Assembly (NCBI GenBank): GCA_900314635.1 | Contig: OMVY01000010.1 | Location: 55,852 to 119,851 of the forward strand | DNA: 64,000 bases | Direction: 5' to 3' | Source: an uncultured Methanobrevibacter sp. | Lineage (GTDB): Archaea; Methanobacteriota; Methanobacteria; Methanobacteriales; Methanobacteriaceae | In this document: positions 20,224 to 29,470 of the stretch, one piece after another | Position numbering within the stretch: the stretch's first letter is position 1 | How the letters are laid out: each line of letters begins with the position of its first letter | Notes under the pieces: model-generated | What the model saw: the letters and a program-made list of their open reading frames with translations, nothing else | The model's database searches: none | Told to the model about the DNA's origin: nothing | Made by a program: the position numbers and the translations under genes

Positions 20224-21498
20224 CTAAACCTCATGACCAATCAAATAAGTGCCTGTAGTCTCATCAATATGGACTTTGATAAAACTTCCCAGTTCAACAT
20301 CATGAACTATGATTGGAATATAAGAATCTGATTTAGCTATAAATCCTCCTTTAGGACCTTTTTCAACAACCAAAGCATTCATTTCACTATCTTGCAGAAT
20401 CTTGTTCTCATCTTCAAGCAATTTGAACTTGACATCAGACAGCCTTTTAGATCTTCTCTTCATCACTTCAAATGGAATATCCTTTAAAGATGAGGAAATA
20501 GCTCCTTCCCTATGCTGATATTTGGAAATATGAATAATGTTGAATTTAACCTCTTCAACAAGTTCCACTGTTTGCTCAAAATCCTCTTCAGTTTCTGTCG
20601 GATATCCAACAATGATATCTGTCGCCAGAGTCAAACCAGGAATCTCATTTTTAAACCGGTAGACAATATCCTTGTACTCTTGAACAGTATGATGACGTCT
20701 CATATGCTTTAAAACCGCATCGCTTCCTGACTGAATAGGCACATGAAGGAATTTATAAACATTCGGCATGTTGACCGCATCTATCAAATCATCCAAGTCA
20801 TCACCAATATTATTCGGATGCATCATTCCTATTCGAACTCTGAAATCTCCATCCAAGCCGGCAACTTCCTTGATCAAATCTGATAATTTCTCACCGCTGT
20901 CATGGCCGAAAGCAGCAGTATCCTGAGCAGTAAGTTCAATTTCAACACAGCCATCTTCAATAGCCTTTTGAGCTTCGGCCTTGATATCTGCAATAGGATA
21001 ACTGTTAAGTCCACCTCTTGCAAATCTGGTGCAGCAATAGCTGCAAGAACCTAAACAGCCTTCACATATTTGGATAACATGAATATACGGATCCTTGCGT
21101 ATTTTAGGCACACAAACCTTTGAATCCTTTGAAAAACCTGTGACTCTTGAAACCTCGCCGCCGCATGCGGATTTAACAACATCAGCTACCTTGTTTAAAT
21201 GATGCGGTCCAATCCATGAGCAATTAGGCCCTATTCTCTCAAGCTTCTCCGGATCCACTTCGACCATGCATCCTCCAACGATGACCTGCTTATCAGGGTA
21301 GGCCTCCTGAAGGCCTTTGATCCTATTGATAACCTTGCTTTCGGTAGGGAGCTTGACATAGCATGTATTAACAATGATGGCATCTGCATCTACAACATCG
21401 TCAACAAGTTCCATGCCCTCTTTTGCTAAAATTCCAGCCATGATCTCGGAATCCGCTTGATTGAATGTACATCCGTAAGTTTCTATAAAAACTTTCAT
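20224..21498 (-). CDS. tRNA t6A37 methylthiotransferase (CDKAL1/eMtaB type)
   Basis: Converts t6A37 of ANN-decoding tRNAs to ms2t6A. The 424 residues show the three cysteines of the N-terminal methylthiotransferase cluster (C10 in ETYGCTFNQ, ~C46 in NTCYVK, ~C77 in GGCM), the radical SAM cysteines in CLGSCSYC, and a C-terminal TRAM-like region (LGSFIKVHIDETTGTYLIG). This is the archaeal/eukaryotic branch of the MiaB superfamily. AGAGGAT precedes the ATG. It follows a zinc-finger gene by 58 bases on the same strand, so they likely form an operon. Confidence 0.93.
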   Translation of the reverse strand: MKVFIETYGCTFNQADSEIMAGILAKEGMELVDDVVDADAIIVNTCYVKLPTESKVINRIKGLQEAYPDKQVIVGGCMVEVDPEKLERIGPNCSWIGPHHLNKVADVVKSACGGEVSRVTGFSKDSKVCVPKIRKDPYIHVIQICEGCLGSCSYCCTRFARGGLNSYPIADIKAEAQKAIEDGCVEIELTAQDTAAFGHDSGEKLSDLIKEVAGLDGDFRVRIGMMHPNNIGDDLDDLIDAVNMPNVYKFLHVPIQSGSDAVLKHMRRHHTVQEYKDIVYRFKNEIPGLTLATDIIVGYPTETEEDFEQTVELVEEVKFNIIHISKYQHREGAISSSLKDIPFEVMKRRSKRLSDVKFKLLEDENKILQDSEMNALVVEKGPKGGFIAKSDSYIPIIVHDVELGSFIKVHIDETTGTYLIGHEV

Positions 21499-21556
21499 AT
21501 TATCCTCTTAAATTATAAAAATTTCATTAAAAAAAATTAATTGAAAAAATATAAGT

Positions 21557-22183
21557 TTATTCAGGCTTTTTAGAAGATACAACATAACTGGTTAAATCAT
21601 AATCATAATGATTGAACTTAACCGGTTTTGCATAAACTCTTTTAATAACTCTTCCTTTTGCAAAACCTTTAATAAGCTTGCGTTCTTCTGTTTTGATAAC
21701 ATGAACGCGTGCAATATACTTGCCTATTTTAATAATGTCATCAACAGCTATCTCATACTCGCGTTCGGTTTCCACCTTGAATGATGCAACTTTTCCATGC
21801 AAATCGATGGAAACACCAAAACGAGCAGGAATCTCTTCAGATGAAGCCCAGATGGTTTTTACATCTCGAGCAATAGCTTTTTCCACACGTCTTTCCTCAA
21901 GTTCTAAAGCAGTGATTTTCACTTTGCCTAGTTCACATATCAAGAAATCTCCTACACGAAGCTCCTCTTCAGGGAACAAGTCAATCATAAGCTTGTGAGT
22001 TTCTTCATGAGCGCTTACAATCAACCTAAACGGCTTAGGTTTTTCCTGAGTGATTCTCTCTTTGTAAACAGAACCGCATTCCTCACATTTCAATAACAGT
22101 TCTCTTATATCCTTACTTTTAGCATTGATAATCTTGTTTTTTAATACAACAGCATCACTAGATCCACATACTGGGCATGCCAT
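21557..22183 (-). CDS. HVO_0476-type zinc finger protein
   Basis: A 208-residue protein opening with a zinc ribbon: two CxxC knuckles, CPVCGSSD (residues 3-6) and KCEECGSVYKE (~33-36). A beta-rich region follows (RVGDFLICELGKVKITALELEERRVEKAIARDVKTIW). This matches, from memory, the conserved archaeal HVO_0476-family zinc finger proteins; function unknown, possibly nucleic-acid related. AGAGGTG precedes the ATG. It is translated just upstream of the tRNA methylthiotransferase, which hints at a role in RNA modification or translation, but that is inference. Confidence 0.75.
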   Translation of the reverse strand: MACPVCGSSDAVVLKNKIINAKSKDIRELLLKCEECGSVYKERITQEKPKPFRLIVSAHEETHKLMIDLFPEEELRVGDFLICELGKVKITALELEERRVEKAIARDVKTIWASSEEIPARFGVSIDLHGKVASFKVETEREYEIAVDDIIKIGKYIARVHVIKTEERKLIKGFAKGRVIKRVYAKPVKFNHYDYDLTSYVVSSKKPE

Positions 22184-22768
22184 TTTAACACCTCTATGAT
22201 TTAATAAAAAATCTTATTTAAACGCATTAATCAGTTTAATCATATAAATCTATAAAATAAGCGATTAAATAATAAATAAAGTTTTATAAATAGATTAGAA
22301 AGTCAAATCGGATAATTCCAATTTGATAATAAAAAAAATTTTTTATAAAATATTATAATGTATATTTAAAAATCTACATATTTAAAAGTTATTGTTGAAT
22401 CTATAAAAATCATCAAATAGAAGAAAAAAATTAAGTGATTGTTGAATCTATAAAAATCATCAAACATGAAAAAAAAGGAAATTTTTATTCAATTAAAATG
22501 AAATAATCATTTATTAAAAATAGTTTAATATATTAAACCCAAATTTTAATCAATGCTGAAATTATTTAAATTAGAGGAACTTTGTGAATAGAATCTTCGA
22601 AACAAACCCATCTACATAAACACATTGATTTTATAGAAAGCAATTGAAAAATGTTTCAAGACACTTTGAATAACAATTGAAAATATTCAAAAATGTCCCT
22701 GAACAATAAATTGAAAATATTATAAAATACAATAATTAAAAAATTGAAAAGAAAAGATTTCAAAAATA
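22184..22768. other. 584-base spacer, no gene; short direct repeats
   Basis: GTTGAATCTATAAAAATCATCAAA occurs twice (about 22393-22416 and 22441-22464), and TTGAAAATATT/TTGAAAAATGTT variants recur at 22640-22720. No frame, tRNA or strong hairpin was seen. Confidence 0.45.
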
Positions 22769-23254
22769 TTATTCCTTATTCTTAAGGTAATGTTCTACAA
22801 TACCGCCATCGGATAATATTTCAAACATGAAATCATTAAAAGGTTGAATTTCAACTTGAGTGCTCTTTGTTTGGTTTTCAATAATTCCCTCTTCAAGGTC
22901 TACTGATAAAATATCTCCATCATCTGCTTCGATATCTGCGGTAACTACTGGAAGGCCGATGTTTATAGCATTTCTATAAAATATTCGTGCAAATGACTTT
23001 GCAATGATTACATCCACTCCAGCTGCTTTAATTGCAACTGCTGCCTGCACTCTAGAAGATCCACAGCCGAAATTATCACCTGCAAGTATTATGTCTCCTT
23101 TTTGAACACCCTTGGTAAAATCAGCTCTTTCACCTTCAAGAACATGAACAGCCAGTTCATTCTCATCAAATGTCCTCAAATATCTTCCAGGAATAATAAC
23201 ATCAGTATCAATATTATCCCCGAAATTCCAGACTTTTCCTTTAATTTCACTCAT
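22769..23254 (-). CDS. hacB: Methanogen homoaconitase small subunit (LeuD-like)
   Basis: Small (swivel) subunit of an aconitase-family hydro-lyase. The 161 residues show WNFGDNIDTDVIIPGRYLRT and GCGSSR (61-66). LeuD-type proteins serve leucine synthesis (isopropylmalate isomerase) or coenzyme B synthesis (homoaconitase). Work on the two Methanocaldococcus paralogs reported that YLRT in the substrate loop marks homoaconitase; YLRT is present here at 25-28. I therefore favour homoaconitase, making homoisocitrate-type intermediates of the mercaptoheptanoyl chain. The large subunit is not in the window. The ATG at 23254 is preferred over an upstream start in the frame. Confidence 0.88.
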   Translation of the reverse strand: MSEIKGKVWNFGDNIDTDVIIPGRYLRTFDENELAVHVLEGERADFTKGVQKGDIILAGDNFGCGSSRVQAAVAIKAAGVDVIIAKSFARIFYRNAINIGLPVVTADIEADDGDILSVDLEEGIIENQTKSTQVEIQPFNDFMFEILSDGGIVEHYLKNKE

Positions 23255-23605
23255 AATATACACTTAAAAATTTGATTGATAAATTATTGTAAATTTTAAA
23301 AAATTTAACTAATAAAAATTTAGTTCAAACATATATAAAATAATTTCTATGAAAAAACACAGTTAAAATTCTCAAAAAAATAAAAACATGAAAAATCCTA
23401 AAAAAGTATGCAAAATCAATTTAAATATCAGTAACTTGTTGAAAAAAAGATCCCCTTTTAAAAAAAAATGAATATAATAATTAGCTTGAAAAGCTAAAAA
23501 TTATAAATATATTCAAATGACTAGTGGTTGATAAAAATCAACCAATAAAATATTCTATTCCCTCACAAAAATTGTGAAAGTCACTTCTCTGCAAAATGCA
23601 AAGAT
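23255..23605. other. Spacer with a run of small hairpins
   Basis: Between beta-RFAP synthase and hacB. The right half holds three perfect short hairpins (listed separately); the rest is plain AT-rich DNA. Confidence 0.5.
23481..23577 (-). other. Three consecutive perfect hairpins downstream of beta-RFAP synthase
   Basis: TTAGCTT-gaa-AAGCTAA (23481-23497), TGGTTGAT-aaaa-ATCAACCA (23525-23544) and TCACAA-aaa-TTGTGA (23563-23577) lie within 97 bases. On the transcribed strand they follow the beta-RFAP synthase stop and precede hacB. They may be 3' UTR processing or terminator structures or a small structured RNA. Confidence 0.5.
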
Positions 23606-24589
23606 TTATTTTTCCAAGACATAACCGTGATTTTGAGCTTTAGTAACAAAAACGTTGTCTTCTCCGACAATCTCTTTTGTAGCATCGACTATGTCCTTGT
23701 TTTCTTCATCGAAAAATGTATATACCGCAGGGCCAAAGGAGCTAATTCCAACGCCATAGGCACCAGCTTCTTCAATAGCCTTCATAGTCGGCAGAATGTG
23801 AGGTTCTAAACTGTGTTCAAGATTGTTAAAACCATATTTTTGAAGCTGTGAAACTGACCATCCTACGTTTTTAATGTCTTTTTCAAGCATGAAAGGCAAC
23901 AAGTTCATTAAAACTATGTGGGAAACTTTTTCCACTTCGTCTTGAGGAATCGGACAGTAAGTTTGGAAAATATTTACCTCTTCTTGACCATTGACATAAT
24001 AATCAATATCAGGCATTGCTACAAGGATATCCCATTCCTCTGGGAAGTCATATCTTGCAATTAATGGAGGCGGGCTGGCTTTAGATGCTCCTGATGGCAG
24101 GAATCCCGGTTTTTCTTTTAAACTGTGACCACCATCGACAATAAGTCCACCTAACTCATTAACATAAGTTCCAATACCTGAAGTTCCACCTCTTCCAACG
24201 ATAGTACTTAATTCCTTGCCTTCAACACCACTAATGCCAACTGATTCTGTAATCAATTTAGCAGTAGCCAAAGCGATTTGAGTACCAGAACCTAAACCTG
24301 AGTGAGGGTGGTATGTTGAATGGACAGTGAAATGGAAACCAGTATCAATAGAAAAATGTTCTATTGTTCTTTTAGCAGCTGCAGGAATCTTTTCACTACA
24401 TTCTGCAATAGCTTCTTCATCACTAAGCTTACTATCAAAGTCAAAAGTGACTCCTTTTTCTGTCTCTTCACATTCTAAAACAAATTGTGGATCTTGAAGA
24501 GCAAGGCCTATGCCTCCGTCAATTCTCTTATAAGAACCATTCATATCAAAAAGAGACATGTGCAACCTTGAAGGTGTCCTAATAATCAT
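23606..24589 (-). CDS. mptG: Beta-ribofuranosylaminobenzene 5'-phosphate synthase
   Basis: Joins 4-hydroxybenzoate (or p-aminobenzoate in the older scheme) to PRPP with loss of CO2, the first committed step of tetrahydromethanopterin synthesis. The 327-residue GHMP-fold protein starts MIIRTPSRLHMSLFDMNG, has the glycine-rich motif HSGLGSGTQIALA and RGGTSGIGTYVNELGG, and ends with GISSFGPAVYTF, all features of this family. The upstream GTG in frame (24598) is part of the GGAGTG ribosome site, so the ATG at 24589 is the start. Cytoplasmic. Its neighbours also serve methanogenesis cofactors. Confidence 0.93.
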   Translation of the reverse strand: MIIRTPSRLHMSLFDMNGSYKRIDGGIGLALQDPQFVLECEETEKGVTFDFDSKLSDEEAIAECSEKIPAAAKRTIEHFSIDTGFHFTVHSTYHPHSGLGSGTQIALATAKLITESVGISGVEGKELSTIVGRGGTSGIGTYVNELGGLIVDGGHSLKEKPGFLPSGASKASPPPLIARYDFPEEWDILVAMPDIDYYVNGQEEVNIFQTYCPIPQDEVEKVSHIVLMNLLPFMLEKDIKNVGWSVSQLQKYGFNNLEHSLEPHILPTMKAIEEAGAYGVGISSFGPAVYTFFDEENKDIVDATKEIVGEDNVFVTKAQNHGYVLEK

Positions 24590-25041
24590 ATTATTCACTC
24601 CATATAATTATCAACTTGATACACACTAATTGCATAACAAATTTTTAAAATATTTAATTTTATTGTTTGAGTAAATAAAATACTTTAACTTTTATTTAAA
24701 ACTAAATATCCAATATTAATATATAATTTTTTTATATTTAAACTTATTGAAAAAAAGACATAAAAAATGCATGATTTTTAAAAAAAACTATAAAAAATTA
24801 GAGAAAAAATATATACTAAACTAATAATTGTTAGAATATTTTGATATGACTTTTACTTTTGTTTTGAAAAATTTAAACAAAAATCAATAATTTAAAAAAT
24901 ATTTGAAAATAAAAAATCTTACTAAAAAATATAAAAAAGCTTTTTGAAAATAAAAAAAACTTACTAAAAAATATAAAAAAGCTTTTTGAAAATAAAAAAA
25001 AACTTACTAAAAATATAAAAAAAAGAAAAAATTAAGATAAA
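24590..25041. other. Spacer with tandem repeats after tes
   Basis: 450 very AT-rich bases. The right part is the 41-42-bp tandem repeat listed separately; the left part is the mptG upstream region. No gene seen. Confidence 0.5.
24902..25024. repeat. Three tandem ~41-bp repeats downstream of tes
   Basis: Copies start at 24902, 24943 and 24985, each TTTGAAAATAAAAAA... then CTTACTAAAAAATATAAAA.... On the strand of tes each copy gives one or more T-runs, so together they form a serial U-tract terminator region. Confidence 0.8.
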
Positions 25042-26586
25042 TTATCTTAATTTAACATATCTTCCTGTTGGCTCTTCTTCCCCAGTTTCAGAATTAAATT
25101 CTTTTAACTCTTTTTTAAGAGGAGTGGAAAATTCTGCTTCAATAGCTTGCCTGTATATAGAGTTCATTGTACAGAATGGAATGATACGTCCATCAGGAAC
25201 TGCATAATGAATTACACAGTTTCTAACACGGTCTGAATCGAAATTGAAAGGATCCATGAAGTGCATGCATGATACAAGCAAGGAATTTACACTGAAATCA
25301 CCTAAAGCTTCGTAAGACTGGTCTCTGAATATTCCAAGCAGAAGTTTTTTAATATCGATATTGGAAGGCGCATTTTCCTCATTAAGGACTTTAGGAATAT
25401 TCTTAGTAGCACTTGCTAAAACCCTGGATTTAATTGCGAAACCGCCGTTCTCCAATTTTTCAGTATATCTGTCCAGATAGTTCAGGAACTTGTCAACATC
25501 AATGAAACGGGTGATTGGAATGATCTTGTCTCCGTCTTTGAATACATAGGTTGCAGAACCGCAGTGCTGGTGACAGTTTAAAGTTACAGGAGGCAAAGAC
25601 CCCTGCAAAGCTCCGATGAATTTACTTACAGGCTGTACGGAAGTAGCTGAATAGAAATCCTGAACAGCAATTTCACCATGGGTCTGTTCATCAACTAATT
25701 TTAAAAAGTCAGGAATTGTTACTCTCTGGCTTTCCACTTCATCAGCAGGAGTTCTTCCGGAGAATGAAACCGGCTGGAAGTTTACGCCATGAATAATGTC
25801 CACGTTGTCAAGGGCGAATCTGATAATATCACCTATTTGGTCATCATTTACACCATGAACAACTGTAGGTACGATTACAACACCAAGACCTGCTTCTCTA
25901 CATTTTTCAATAGCCTGCAGCTTGATATCCAATAAATCCTTGTTTCTAGCAATCAAATAAGGCTCTTTAGTCAAACCATCAAATTGCAGGTATACTGTAT
26001 TAAGCCCTGCTTCTTTTAATTCTTTTGCATAACCTTCTTTTTTAGCTATTCTAATACCATTAGTAGCTATTTGAGTGTGTGAAAATCCTTCTTCCTTGGC
26101 AAGCTTGATTAATTCAGGCAAGTCCTTACGTACTGTAGGCTCTCCACCAGCATACTGAATAGCTACAGCAGGAATTGGTTTTTCATTTCTTAAATTTACA
26201 AGCATCTGACGAATTTCTTCAAAAGTAGGCTCGTATAATGTACCTGATGCCGCTGCATTAGCAAAACAAATAGGGCATCTTAAATTGCATCTGTTTGTAA
26301 CATCAATCAATCCTAAAACAGTAGAGGACTCATGCTCTCCGCATAATCCACAATTGGAAGGACATCCATCACTAACATTCATCATAGGATTGTCCAATGC
26401 AGTACTGACAGGGTCATATGCATCCACCATGTTATAAATCTCTGCATCGCTCCAATAAGTATTTTTAAACTCGCCGTGATCAGGGCATTCTTTTTTAATC
26501 CAGACCTTGCCGTCTTCTTCAAAAACCTCGGCTTCAAGAGGTTTAAGACAAGTAGGACATAAACTCTTAGTCTTCTTAATAAACAT
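25042..26586 (-). CDS. tes: Tetraether lipid synthase, radical SAM
   Basis: Couples the phytanyl tails of two archaeol lipids to make macrocyclic archaeol and GDGT tetraethers. The 514 residues have N-terminal cysteines C10, C13, C34 and a CPSNCGLC group (75-82), then the radical SAM motif RCNLRCPICF (C100, C104, C107) and YAGGEPTVRKDLPE; further cysteines occur in LNCHQHCGS and VSCMHFMD. This multi-cluster layout matches the family of MJ0619, originally annotated as a methyltransferase and later shown to be Tes. AGGTGAGAG precedes the ATG. The CDP-archaeol synthase gene lies just upstream on the same strand. Confidence 0.92.
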   Translation of the reverse strand: MFIKKTKSLCPTCLKPLEAEVFEEDGKVWIKKECPDHGEFKNTYWSDAEIYNMVDAYDPVSTALDNPMMNVSDGCPSNCGLCGEHESSTVLGLIDVTNRCNLRCPICFANAAASGTLYEPTFEEIRQMLVNLRNEKPIPAVAIQYAGGEPTVRKDLPELIKLAKEEGFSHTQIATNGIRIAKKEGYAKELKEAGLNTVYLQFDGLTKEPYLIARNKDLLDIKLQAIEKCREAGLGVVIVPTVVHGVNDDQIGDIIRFALDNVDIIHGVNFQPVSFSGRTPADEVESQRVTIPDFLKLVDEQTHGEIAVQDFYSATSVQPVSKFIGALQGSLPPVTLNCHQHCGSATYVFKDGDKIIPITRFIDVDKFLNYLDRYTEKLENGGFAIKSRVLASATKNIPKVLNEENAPSNIDIKKLLLGIFRDQSYEALGDFSVNSLLVSCMHFMDPFNFDSDRVRNCVIHYAVPDGRIIPFCTMNSIYRQAIEAEFSTPLKKELKEFNSETGEEEPTGRYVKLR

Positions 26587-26980
26587 TCTCTCACCTCATT
26601 AAAAAATTATGCAATAAATATAAACAAGATATTAAGGAATTCCTCAGATAATCGTTAAATTATAAAATAAACATAATTCATTTAGTAATCCATTCATAAA
26701 AAATAATCCATAACAAAATGAATGGGAATAAAGTATATATACAATATAATTATACTAACTTAAATATTAGTTTTTATGCTATTTAAATTATATGGTATGC
26801 TCCACTAGACTTATGAAATTTCCCTTTTTAAAATATGTGAATTCTTTAAAATAAAATAAATAAATAAAAAACCAATAAATAGAAGATTAAAAAATAAAAA
26901 TAATAGGAATACTTAAAATTAACTTAATAATTTAAATATATGCAAAATAGAAAGTATTTTTTAAAAATACTGAATTTCAA
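26587..26980. other. Spacer between carS and tes, no gene seen
   Basis: About 390 AT-rich bases, probably containing a separate tes promoter (AGTATATATAC-like sequence near 26733-26745). No frame found. Confidence 0.45.
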
Positions 26981-27586
26981 TCAATACCAAACATCCTTCA
27001 TGCCAATCAGATATGCAAATGTGTTGCTGCCTAAATGAAGAACTATGCTGATTGCCATAATAAGCAGAACAAAATCAAGGGATAAAGGAACAACGAGCAA
27101 ACTGAAAACAAGAGCTCCGCAGACAAAATCCAATTGATCAAGGAAAGGTGCCGGATCTCCACTTTGAAGGCCTAATCTTCTTTTTAAAAAGCTTCCTGCA
27201 GCATCTCCTGCCAAAGCTCCAAAAGCCATCAAAAACCCAAGTCCGAAACCTGCAATAATAGATCCATAAGCATGAATTCCTATAACACCATAAGTCAATT
27301 GGGTTAAATCTCCAAAAATAGTCCCAATAAAACCAAGCAAGCCTCCAACAAATGTTCCTACAACAGTTCCACAGAAAGTACCTCTCCAAGTTACACCGTT
27401 TCCAATGAAACGCCTGTCATCTGTAAAATGACCTTTATGCTTGCTGTATTCGGAAAAGTTCTTACCCGCATCTATAGGTTCGCCTCCTCCAAAAACAAGA
27501 CCACTGAGATTAGCCACATATGCAGGCAGCATGAAATATATCGCTCCTGCACAAGCAATCAATAATGATGTTAATTCAAATGCCAT
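26981..27586 (-). CDS. carS: CDP-archaeol synthase
   Basis: Activates unsaturated archaeol (digeranylgeranylglyceryl phosphate) with CTP, the last common step before polar head-group attachment; an integral membrane enzyme. The 201 residues contain about five hydrophobic segments and the cytoplasmic loop with DDRRFIGNGVTWRG and KRRLGLQSGDPAPFLDQLDF, hallmarks of the family (former DUF46). GAGGC precedes the ATG. It lies between a peptidase-like membrane-anchored gene (82 bases upstream) and tes, so lipid head-group activation and tail coupling genes sit side by side. Confidence 0.94.
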   Translation of the reverse strand: MAFELTSLLIACAGAIYFMLPAYVANLSGLVFGGGEPIDAGKNFSEYSKHKGHFTDDRRFIGNGVTWRGTFCGTVVGTFVGGLLGFIGTIFGDLTQLTYGVIGIHAYGSIIAGFGLGFLMAFGALAGDAAGSFLKRRLGLQSGDPAPFLDQLDFVCGALVFSLLVVPLSLDFVLLIMAISIVLHLGSNTFAYLIGMKDVWY

Positions 27587-27668
27587 TCTTTGCCTCGATA
27601 ATTTATAGTAAATTTACTATTTTTATTTTATTAAAACTCATTTATATATCTAATTATAAATTCAAAAA

Positions 27669-28358
27669 TCAATTGTTTCCAATCAAATGATTATAACTGG
27701 ATTCCAATAGCTGATAAGTATGACGCAAGGATGAAAGTCTGCGGTCATTTTCTGGAATTTCATAAACAAAGACTCTGGAACCAGTATCCACAATAGGATT
27801 ATCCACCTTGAGAATTGAACTGCTTTGAGTCGGTGCACTTTTGTTTCTAGTGTAATGGCTAAAGCCTATTTCAGTTGTAACAACTCTTGCAAGCTCAACA
27901 GAAGGGTCATCCATGGTTGGAGTGGCAATGTAATAACCTTCGCCGTAACCATCCTCATGGTCGTGCCCTATGATTACAAGGTCCAAGTCTGATTTTTCCA
28001 CATCACTAACCACATAATCATGCACAAGGGATTCCCCATTGGCTCTTCCACTGTAAAAGTCTTCAGAATCTTTTGTTACATTGACTTGGTAATTGATTAT
28101 TTCCGCATCATGATTTAACGCAAAAGCCCAGCAGACAATAGGAATTGCAAACTGATGAAGCTTTTCACGGGAATGCATTCCAGACACCAGCCCTATTTTT
28201 ACTTGTGGATTGTTGCTGTGAGTGAAATCCACTCTCTCAACGCTTCCAAGCTCGTTTTGACCGATTAATTCTCCATCTCCATGAGCAAATATGATAAATG
28301 CTCCACCTGCTGCAATGATTAAAATCAAAAATAAAACAAAAATATGTCTTTTTTTCAT
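27669..28358 (-). CDS. Membrane-anchored protein with zinc-peptidase-like motifs
   Basis: A 229-residue protein with an N-terminal hydrophobic helix (residues 6-25, after MKKRH), then a domain facing outside. It contains GLVSGMHSREKL, where H62-x-x-E65 resembles the zinc-binding HxxE of M14 carboxypeptidases, then VIIGHDHEDGYGEGYYIATP (H132/H134) and VFVYEIPE (E200), in the order expected of an M14-like metal site and general base. It is shorter than a typical M14 enzyme, so the assignment is tentative. It lies 30 bases downstream of mfnF and 82 bases upstream of carS, probably in one transcript. A role in cell-surface or lipid metabolism is conceivable, not shown. Confidence 0.6.
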   Translation of the reverse strand: MKKRHIFVLFLILIIAAGGAFIIFAHGDGELIGQNELGSVERVDFTHSNNPQVKIGLVSGMHSREKLHQFAIPIVCWAFALNHDAEIINYQVNVTKDSEDFYSGRANGESLVHDYVVSDVEKSDLDLVIIGHDHEDGYGEGYYIATPTMDDPSVELARVVTTEIGFSHYTRNKSAPTQSSSILKVDNPIVDTGSRVFVYEIPENDRRLSSLRHTYQLLESSYNHLIGNN

Positions 28359-28388
28359 AAAATCGCCTAAATGAATTTAAAGAACCGT

Positions 28389-29414
28389 TTAATTTTCAAA
28401 ATAATTTTTAACCATTATCGCAGTACCTATAGCCGGAGCTACTACACATTCCTCATCTGTGTAATAATCTCCCATGGATTTAACTTCCAAGCCAAGCAAT
28501 CGGGCAGCTTCAGCACATAAAATATCCTTGCCCAAACCTGTAACAACAACTGTGTCCAATCCTTCCCTTTCAGATACATCCTTGAGGCCGCAAGCAATTT
28601 GCCTTACTTGCTGCTTGTGAATGTAATCAGCCATTTCCAAGACTTCTTCATGACTTAGAATATCTAAATCAGCACAGACAACTCTGGATAATCTTCTTTC
28701 AGATTCGACTTTTGTCTTGCCTGAGCCATCTGCTGTTGCGCATACATAATCCTCTTTCTTAATCAAGCCAAGGGCATTGTAGACATCTGCAGTAATCGCA
28801 AAAAGCTCTGATGCCACTCTGTATGTCTTGTCTCCAATAGGAATTGAATCGACAAAACTGGTCACATTGGTACGGAGAGTGCCTGTATAGACGAGTTCTC
28901 CAGTAGCTGAACGTTCAAAATCTGTTCTGCCTACTGCACATTCCTTTCCATCCTTTATAGGAATAATATCAGTAGTTGTGCTTCCAGTATCAATGAAAAT
29001 GCAGTTCGGTTCGATTTCTGCAACAATCTGAGAGGTGGCTATCCAATTGGCAGCCGCGACTTCTAGAGGGTTTTGAACCAAATCGCTGATTGATAAGACA
29101 TTATCAACTCCAATATAAGCAACTGGAACATCAAACAGCTTCTCGCAAGTGGTGGCGATGTCCAGAACTCCTTCGGCTTTTGTATTGAAAGCATCAACAA
29201 GCTCGGCAGTCATGGATATGCCTACAGCATCAATCTGCTCAACGGGAAGGTTTCTTTCAATCAAATCGATTAAAACGCTTTCCAATCTGTCATTTTGTGA
29301 CCACATTGGAAGATATTCAAAATCGACTATGATCTTTTTTATCTCACCGTCTTCAAAGTCAATAATTGCTAAGTCGGTATTTGCACCACCGATATCAAAA
29401 CCTGCTATCTTCAT
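28389..29414 (-). CDS. mfnF: Methanofuran biosynthesis condensing enzyme MfnF
   Basis: Joins the phosphorylated aminomethylfuran unit with tyramine (or its glutamate form) to make the core of methanofuran. The 341 residues belong to the hydantoinase/oxoprolinase-like ASKHA fold: GFDIGGANTDLAIID at the N-terminus, IFIDTGSTTTDIIPI near 140-155 and VVTGLGKDILCAEAARLLG near the end. Proteins of this type were long annotated as H4MPT-linked C1 transfer pathway proteins. GGGAGGA precedes the ATG. The next gene upstream encodes MfnD of the same pathway. Confidence 0.88.
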   Translation of the reverse strand: MKIAGFDIGGANTDLAIIDFEDGEIKKIIVDFEYLPMWSQNDRLESVLIDLIERNLPVEQIDAVGISMTAELVDAFNTKAEGVLDIATTCEKLFDVPVAYIGVDNVLSISDLVQNPLEVAAANWIATSQIVAEIEPNCIFIDTGSTTTDIIPIKDGKECAVGRTDFERSATGELVYTGTLRTNVTSFVDSIPIGDKTYRVASELFAITADVYNALGLIKKEDYVCATADGSGKTKVESERRLSRVVCADLDILSHEEVLEMADYIHKQQVRQIACGLKDVSEREGLDTVVVTGLGKDILCAEAARLLGLEVKSMGDYYTDEECVVAPAIGTAIMVKNYFEN

Positions 29415-29470
29415 CTCATTCCTCCCAATAATTTATTATTTTTACTTAAATGATTTTTTATTCAATAAAC

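Noticed and set aside
25042..26586. Radical SAM methyltransferase in pterin biosynthesis
   Set aside because: This was the older annotation of the MJ0619 family; later work showed tetraether lipid synthase activity, and the cysteine layout fits that.
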